Assembly (NCBI GenBank): GCA_963695645.1 | Contig: CAVOHC010000011.1 | Location: 1 to 64,000 of the forward strand | Reading direction: 5' to 3' | Length of the DNA: 64,000 nt | Source of the DNA: DATBGO01 sp963695645 | GTDB lineage: Bacteria > Actinomycetota > Actinomycetes > Streptosporangiales > Streptosporangiaceae | Shown: positions 59,983 through 64,000 of the stretch, in pieces | Layout of the letters: each line of letters opens with the position of its first letter | How positions within the stretch are numbered: position 1 is the first letter of the stretch | Program-made: the position numbers and the translations under genes | The notes under the pieces: generated by a model | What the model saw: only the letters and a program-made list of their open reading frames with translations | The model's database searches: none | What the model was told of the DNA's origin: nothing

Positions 59983-60985
59983 TGACAATCTCCCCTTCTG
60001 GATGGCTGGCCGAAACGGCCGCCGGGGTGGCATACGGCTCTGCCGCGGTGGCGGCGGCATGCCCGGTCAGGGCCAGGAACACGTCATCGAGAGTCGCGGT
60101 ATGCACGGCGAACCGCAGCACTCCCTGGCGAGCGGGGTCGACCTCGTCAAGCAGCGCCCGCACGTGCGCCGCGGTCCCGTCCGTCGGGACACCGATGGTG
60201 AGGCTGCCCCGGTCAAGGTGAATCGCGCGGTCGCCGAGCGTGCGGGAAAGATCGGAGAAGAACGAGGGACCAGTGAGCACCAGGTCCAGCCGCTGATCGG
60301 CGACCTGCTTCTTGAGATCCGCCGGAGTCCCGTCTGCGACCACGCGGCCGCCGTCCATAACAGCGACGCAGTCCGCCAGCTGATCGGCCTCCTCCAGGTA
60401 CTGAGTGGTGAGGAAGATGGTCACGCCCGATGCGGAAAGCTCGCTGATAACCTGCCACATCGACTGACGGCTGCGCAGGTCCAGGCCGGTGGTCGGCTCG
60501 TCGAGGAACACCACTGCGGGCTGGCCGACAAGGCTGGCCGCCAGGTCAAGCCGCCTGCGGATCCCGCCGGAGTAGGCTGCGACCCTCCTGCCTGCGACGT
60601 CCACGAGGCCGAACTGGTCAAGCAGCTGGCGGGCGCGGCTCCGGGCTGCGGCACCGCGCAGGCCGCAAAGACGGGCCATCATGCGGAGGTTTTCCTCGCC
60701 AGTCTGCATGCCATCGACCGCCGCATACTGCCCCGTAAGGCTGATGCTCCGGCGAAGCAGCCGCCGCTCGCGGATGATGTCATAACCCGCGACCGTCGCG
60801 CGGCCCGCGTCTGGCCGGCTTAGCGTGGCAAGGATGCGCACCGTCGTGGTCTTGCCCGCGCCGTTCGGGCCGAGCAGCGCGAAGACGCTGCCGCGCGGCA
60901 CGTTCAGGCTGATCCCGGCCAGCACCCGCACGTTGCCGTATGACTTCTCCAGGCCTGCAGCCGCTACCGTCAGGTCATTACCCAT
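59975..60985 (-). CDS. ABC drug-exporter ATPase (DrrA-like)
   Basis: A 336-residue ATPase starting MGNDLTVAAAGLEKSYG at 60985 (an ATG six codons earlier is possible). Walker A GPNGAGKT, signature YSGGIRRRLDLAASL, Walker B VVFLDEPTTGLD and the DrrA-type C-terminal domain (TLDDVFLALTG) are present. With the permease it probably expels a lipophilic drug or lipid. A divergent TetR gene and paired palindromes upstream suggest ligand-induced control. Confidence 0.95.
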   Translation of the reverse strand: MGNDLTVAAAGLEKSYGNVRVLAGISLNVPRGSVFALLGPNGAGKTTTVRILATLSRPDAGRATVAGYDIIRERRLLRRSISLTGQYAAVDGMQTGEENLRMMARLCGLRGAAARSRARQLLDQFGLVDVAGRRVAAYSGGIRRRLDLAASLVGQPAVVFLDEPTTGLDLRSRQSMWQVISELSASGVTIFLTTQYLEEADQLADCVAVMDGGRVVADGTPADLKKQVADQRLDLVLTGPSFFSDLSRTLGDRAIHLDRGSLTIGVPTDGTAAHVRALLDEVDPARQGVLRFAVHTATLDDVFLALTGHAAATAAEPYATPAAVSASHPEGEIVNV

Positions 60986-61032
60986 GTGTGAGAAACCCCT
61001 CATCTCAGGCCGCCACCGGGGGCGGGATCCTT

Positions 61033-61049
61033 TGCGTATGTCATACGCA
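61033..61049. promoter_or_regulatory. TetR operator 1
   Basis: Perfect palindrome TGCGTAT-GTC-ATACGCA. With the second site it lies between the divergent exporter and TetR genes, 48 bases from the exporter ATG. Confidence 0.8.
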
Positions 61050-61053
61050 CTAT

Positions 61054-61070
61054 TGCGTATGCTATACGCA
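61054..61070. promoter_or_regulatory. TetR operator 2
   Basis: TGCGTAT-GCT-ATACGCA, the same arms as operator 1 with a different central triplet. The centres are 21 bases apart, two helical turns, so two dimers could bind the same face of the DNA. Confidence 0.8.
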
Positions 61071-61108
61071 GTCCTATGATTGCTGTCAACTGAAAGAGGC
61101 GCGGGGCG

Positions 61109-61918
61109 ATGGACGAAGGCCGGGCGATCGACGAAGGCCAGGCGATCGACGAAGGCCAGGCGATCGACGACGATGGCAGTGGCCTGCCGGCCAGCATCGA
61201 GGCAGCCTGGGGGCTGCGCGGCCGCCCGCACAGGGGACCCAAGCGAGAGCTGAGCCTGGGCCGGATCACCGACGCCGCCGTCCGCCTCGCCGACTCCGAG
61301 GGGCTTGCCGCCGTCTCGATGAGCCGGGTGGCCGCGGACATCGGCGCGTCGACAATGGCGCTCTACCGCTACGTCACCGCAAAGGACGAACTGCTGGACC
61401 TCATGGTCGACGCGGCCATCGGACCGCCGCCGCCAGCATCTGCGCCAGGCGAGGGATGGCGCCCCGGTCTGTCGCGCTGGGCGTGGGCAGAATCCGCCTC
61501 TTACCGGCTGCACTCCTGGGCGCTGCTCATCCCGATCAGCGGGCCGCCGACCACGCCCAACGTGGTCTCCTGGCTGGAGAGCGGGCTGCAGTGCCTGCGC
61601 GGCACCGGCCTCTCCGAGGGCGAGAAGATGTCGGTGATCTTGCTGCTGACCGGATACGTCAGGAACACGGCCATGGTCGCCTCCCAGGTGGGCGCCGCGT
61701 TCATTTCCGCTGCGCCGAGCGGCCAGGACCCGATGGCCGCTTACAGCCGGTCGCTCGCCCGGCTGATCGATCCGCACCGCTTCCCTGAGCTCACCGCCGT
61801 CCTCGCCTCCGGAGTCCTTGCCAAGACCGACGACTGGGACGACGAGTTCACCTTCGGCCTGGAGCGGGTGCTCGACGGCATCGGCGCGCTCATCGCGGAG
61901 CGGGCCCCGGGTAGCTGA
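61109..61918 (+). CDS. TetR-family repressor of the ABC exporter
   Basis: A 269-residue TetR protein. Residues 1-21 are an AIDEGQ repeat encoded by three 18-base units at about 61115-61166. The DNA-binding domain is at about 50-100 (RITDAAVRLADSEGLAAVSM, MALYRYVTAKDELLDLMVD), and the C-terminal domain is the TetR_C1-type seen in drug-exporter regulators. It is divergent from the DrrAB-like genes, with two matching palindromes between, the standard local repressor layout. Confidence 0.94.
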   Translation: MDEGRAIDEGQAIDEGQAIDDDGSGLPASIEAAWGLRGRPHRGPKRELSLGRITDAAVRLADSEGLAAVSMSRVAADIGASTMALYRYVTAKDELLDLMVDAAIGPPPPASAPGEGWRPGLSRWAWAESASYRLHSWALLIPISGPPTTPNVVSWLESGLQCLRGTGLSEGEKMSVILLLTGYVRNTAMVASQVGAAFISAAPSGQDPMAAYSRSLARLIDPHRFPELTAVLASGVLAKTDDWDDEFTFGLERVLDGIGALIAERAPGS

Positions 61919-62002
61919 CCGGACCCCCGGCGGATGGCGGCCAGCACGCGGGGGGAGACGACGACGATCGGAGGGCAAGCTGATGGGTCGGCGGATACAC
62001 AG

Positions 62003-62554
62003 ATGACGGCGGGCACCCTGGAGGAGGCCGGCGACCGCTGGCGGCTGCGGTTCACCCGTGCCCTAGCCCATCCGCCGGAGAAGGTCTGGCGGGCGATCAC
62101 CGAGCCGGAGCACCTGCGGGCATGGTTCCCGCAGCGGATCACCGGCGAATGGGTGGTCGGCAGCATGCTGACGTTTTCCCACGCCGGAGGCCTCGGGCCC
62201 GACTTTGACGGGCAGGTGCTCGCCTGCGAGCCGCCCTCGCTGCTGGAGTTCCGCTGGGGCACCGACGTGATCCGGCTGGAAGTCGCGCCCCGGGGGGGCG
62301 GCAGCACGCTGACCCTGCTGGACACCATCGACGGAGTCGGCAAGGCGGCGCGGGACGGCGCCGGCTGGCACGTGTGCCTCGACCACCTCGGCGCTCACCT
62401 CGACGGGCGGTCACCGTCGCCAGCTGACGAGCTCTGGCTGCAGGTCCACCCACGCTACGTCGGATCATTCGGCCCCCGGGCAGGCACCATGGGGCCGCCG
62501 CCAGGCAACGATCCGCAGGCTCGTCACTCTGCCGCCAGCACGAGTCGCGGATAG
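62003..62554 (+). CDS. SRPBCC/AHSA1-type protein
   Basis: A 183-residue START-fold protein from ATG 62003 (MTAGTLEEAGDRWRLRFTRA); the frame extends 23 codons upstream without a better start. Family blocks: ALAHPPEKVWRAITEPEHLR, AWFPQRITGEW, LACEPPSLLEFRWG and AGWHVCLDHLGAHLDG. It differs from the SRPBCC at 54 kb. It lies 84 bases after the TetR gene and might be read from the same transcript. Ligand unknown. Confidence 0.88.
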   Translation: MTAGTLEEAGDRWRLRFTRALAHPPEKVWRAITEPEHLRAWFPQRITGEWVVGSMLTFSHAGGLGPDFDGQVLACEPPSLLEFRWGTDVIRLEVAPRGGGSTLTLLDTIDGVGKAARDGAGWHVCLDHLGAHLDGRSPSPADELWLQVHPRYVGSFGPRAGTMGPPPGNDPQARHSAASTSRG

Positions 62555-62772
62555 CCGGGAGCCTTAACGTGGGCAGCGGTGTTCGTGCTGGTGCCTGTTA
62601 GGTTGCGGAGAGCCGGATCCTGACGCCGATGGAGTCAGCGACGCGGGCAGGTCGCCAGCACCGGGCACTACCAATATGCTGATCGCCAGCAGTGAGGGCG
62701 GGTCAGGGCACCTGACAATGCTGGTGACCTTAGTCACTCCCGCAGCATGCCAGCAAGTGCCACCATGGCCTC

Positions 62773-64000
62773 ATGACGACCGATTCCCCAGCCACCGCAG
62801 CGTTCCGCGCCGCCCGCGATCTGCTGCAGGCCACCCGCGAGGACTACCAGGCGGCCCGTAGCCAGTTCAAATGGCCAGAGCTGGCCGAGTTCAATTTCGC
62901 TCTCGACTGGTTCGACGTGCTCGCCGCCGAGCAGCCCGACGCCCTCGCCTTGCGCGTTGTTACCGCCAGCAGCGACGAGCAGCTCAGTTACGCGCAGCTC
63001 GCAGCCCGGTCAGACCAGGTCGCCAGCTGGCTGCGCGGCCTCGGCGTCGGTCGCGGCGACCGGATGCTGGTCATGCTCGGTAACATCGTCCCGCTCTGGG
63101 AGGTAATCCTGGCCGCGATAAAACTCGGCGCGGTCATCATCCCGGCATCGACGCTGCTCCCCTCCGAGGATCTCAGCGACCGGGTGGCCAGGGGCGATGT
63201 GCGGCACGTCGTCACCGAGACGGTGCACACCGAGAAGTTCGGGTTCCTGGATGGCGGCCAGACCCAGGTCGCGGTCACCACCGCCGCCGACCAGGCACCC
63301 GGCTGGCATCATTACAGCGAGGCCGACAGCACCGAGCCGCACTTCTCCCCGGACGGCGTGACCAAGGGCAGCGATACGCTGCTGCTCTACTTCACCTCGG
63401 GCACCACGGCCCAGCCGAAGCTGGTCGAGCACACGAACGTCTCCTATCCGGTCGGGCACCTGTCCACCATGTACTGGCTTGGCCTGCTCCCCGGGGACGT
63501 GCACCTGAACGTCTCCTCCCCCGGCTGGGCCAAGCATGCCTGGAGCAACGTGTTCTCGCCCTGGATCGCGGGGGCCGGTTCGCTGGTCCTCGGCCACGAG
63601 CGGTTCTCCCCTGCTGCCCTCTTCGACACGGTCGGCCGCTGCCGCGCTACCTCGCTGTGCGCGCCGCCCACCGTCTGGCGGATGCTCGTCCAGGCCGACC
63701 TGGCCAGCTGCGATATCAGCAGCCTGCGCGAGTGCGTCGCCGCCGGGGAGCCGCTCAACCCGGAGGTGATCGACCAGGTACAGCGGGCCTGGAAGATCAC
63801 CGTGCGGGATGGCTACGGCCAGACAGAGACGACCTTGCAGATCGGGAACACGCCGGGCCAGCCGGTCAAGCCCGGGTCGATGGGCCGGGAAATGCCCGGC
63901 TACGACGCGGTCCTGGTCGATCCGCTCACCGGCAAGCCAGGTGGCGAGGGCGAGATCTGCCTCGACCTGGCCAGGCCCCCACTCGGCCTGATGGCCGGGT
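62773..64000 (+). CDS. AMP-forming acyl-CoA synthetase (partial, runs off the window)
   Basis: The frame from ATG 62773 (MTTDSPATAAFRAARDLLQA) is open to the right edge, 409 residues. Adenylation motifs: LLYFTSGTTAQPKLVEHT (phosphate loop), DGYGQTETT and the start of the GKPGGEGEICL region. FKWPELAEFNFALDWFDVLA near the N-terminus is typical of medium-chain or acetyl-CoA synthetase-like enzymes. It activates a carboxylic acid to acyl-AMP then acyl-CoA; the chain length is not predictable. No strong ribosome site was seen. Confidence 0.92.
   Translation, partial: MTTDSPATAAFRAARDLLQATREDYQAARSQFKWPELAEFNFALDWFDVLAAEQPDALALRVVTASSDEQLSYAQLAARSDQVASWLRGLGVGRGDRMLVMLGNIVPLWEVILAAIKLGAVIIPASTLLPSEDLSDRVARGDVRHVVTETVHTEKFGFLDGGQTQVAVTTAADQAPGWHHYSEADSTEPHFSPDGVTKGSDTLLLYFTSGTTAQPKLVEHTNVSYPVGHLSTMYWLGLLPGDVHLNVSSPGWAKHAWSNVFSPWIAGAGSLVLGHERFSPAALFDTVGRCRATSLCAPPTVWRMLVQADLASCDISSLRECVAAGEPLNPEVIDQVQRAWKITVRDGYGQTETTLQIGNTPGQPVKPGSMGREMPGYDAVLVDPLTGKPGGEGEICLDLARPPLGLMAG

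Noticed and set aside
59975..61978. Extension of the exporter ATPase to 667 residues
   Set aside because: The upstream part runs through the TetR operators and antisense to the TetR gene; the ABC domain begins at MGNDLTVAAAG.

Overview
The window is a high-GC, chromosome-like stretch from an actinomycete. Signs include GTG starts, GGAGG-type ribosome sites, a DUF1707 protein, a LysM/Rpf-like secreted hydrolase, ECF41 and ECF42 sigma factors, a CtpI-type P-ATPase, and the decaprenyl-phosphoribose synthase/DprE2 pair. A member of Streptosporangiales or a relative is plausible, but rank below phylum cannot be settled from sequence alone. I saw no rRNA, tRNA, CRISPR array or intact insertion sequence.

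Layout. 1-6.7 kb: a gene end, a repeat-tailed membrane protein, an Rpf-like muralytic protein, a phosphatase, a metallo-beta-lactamase-fold protein and a CoA-transferase. 7-10.5 kb: DUF1707, then an ECF42 sigma factor with its DGPF partner, divergent from a DHFR-like reductase with candidate ECF42 promoters facing both ways, then a cold-shock protein. 11-17 kb: a coupled phosphodiester glycosidase, DPPR synthase and DprE2 set, and a two-component system. 17-23.7 kb: upp, leuS, a TipA-like MerR regulator, an NAD(P)-binding protein and a divergent ECF41 sigma factor. 23.7-31 kb: gene remnants, two ALDH genes, then a KaiC-KaiB pair followed by an unusual HAD/ATPase fusion. 31-37.9 kb: a TM2 protein, a giant CtpI-like ATPase and two related small membrane proteins. 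38-41 kb: PhyH-like gene and decayed genes. 41.3-49.3 kb: nucleoside salvage (deoC, add, deoA, cdd on minus; a BMP-type permease remnant, a broken PNP, a phosphopentomutase-like enzyme and XdhC on plus). 49.4-56.4 kb: DUF3052, VOC, membrane proteins, TetR, an ArsR-SRPBCC-hydrolase operon and pirin. 56.4-64 kb: DinG-like helicase, a TetR-controlled ABC drug exporter, SRPBCC, and the start of an acyl-CoA synthetase.

Two themes stand out. The first is the KaiBC locus: a double-domain KaiC with a C-terminal coiled coil, a coupled KaiB, and a third protein that joins a PAS-kinase-like leader to a HAD phosphatase and a HerA-like ATPase. The second is pervasive minisatellites (15-57 bp units, nearly always multiples of three inside genes) that extend protein ends and linkers; one lies at the break in the purine nucleoside phosphorylase gene. 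Several pseudogenes were found only by reading across frames.
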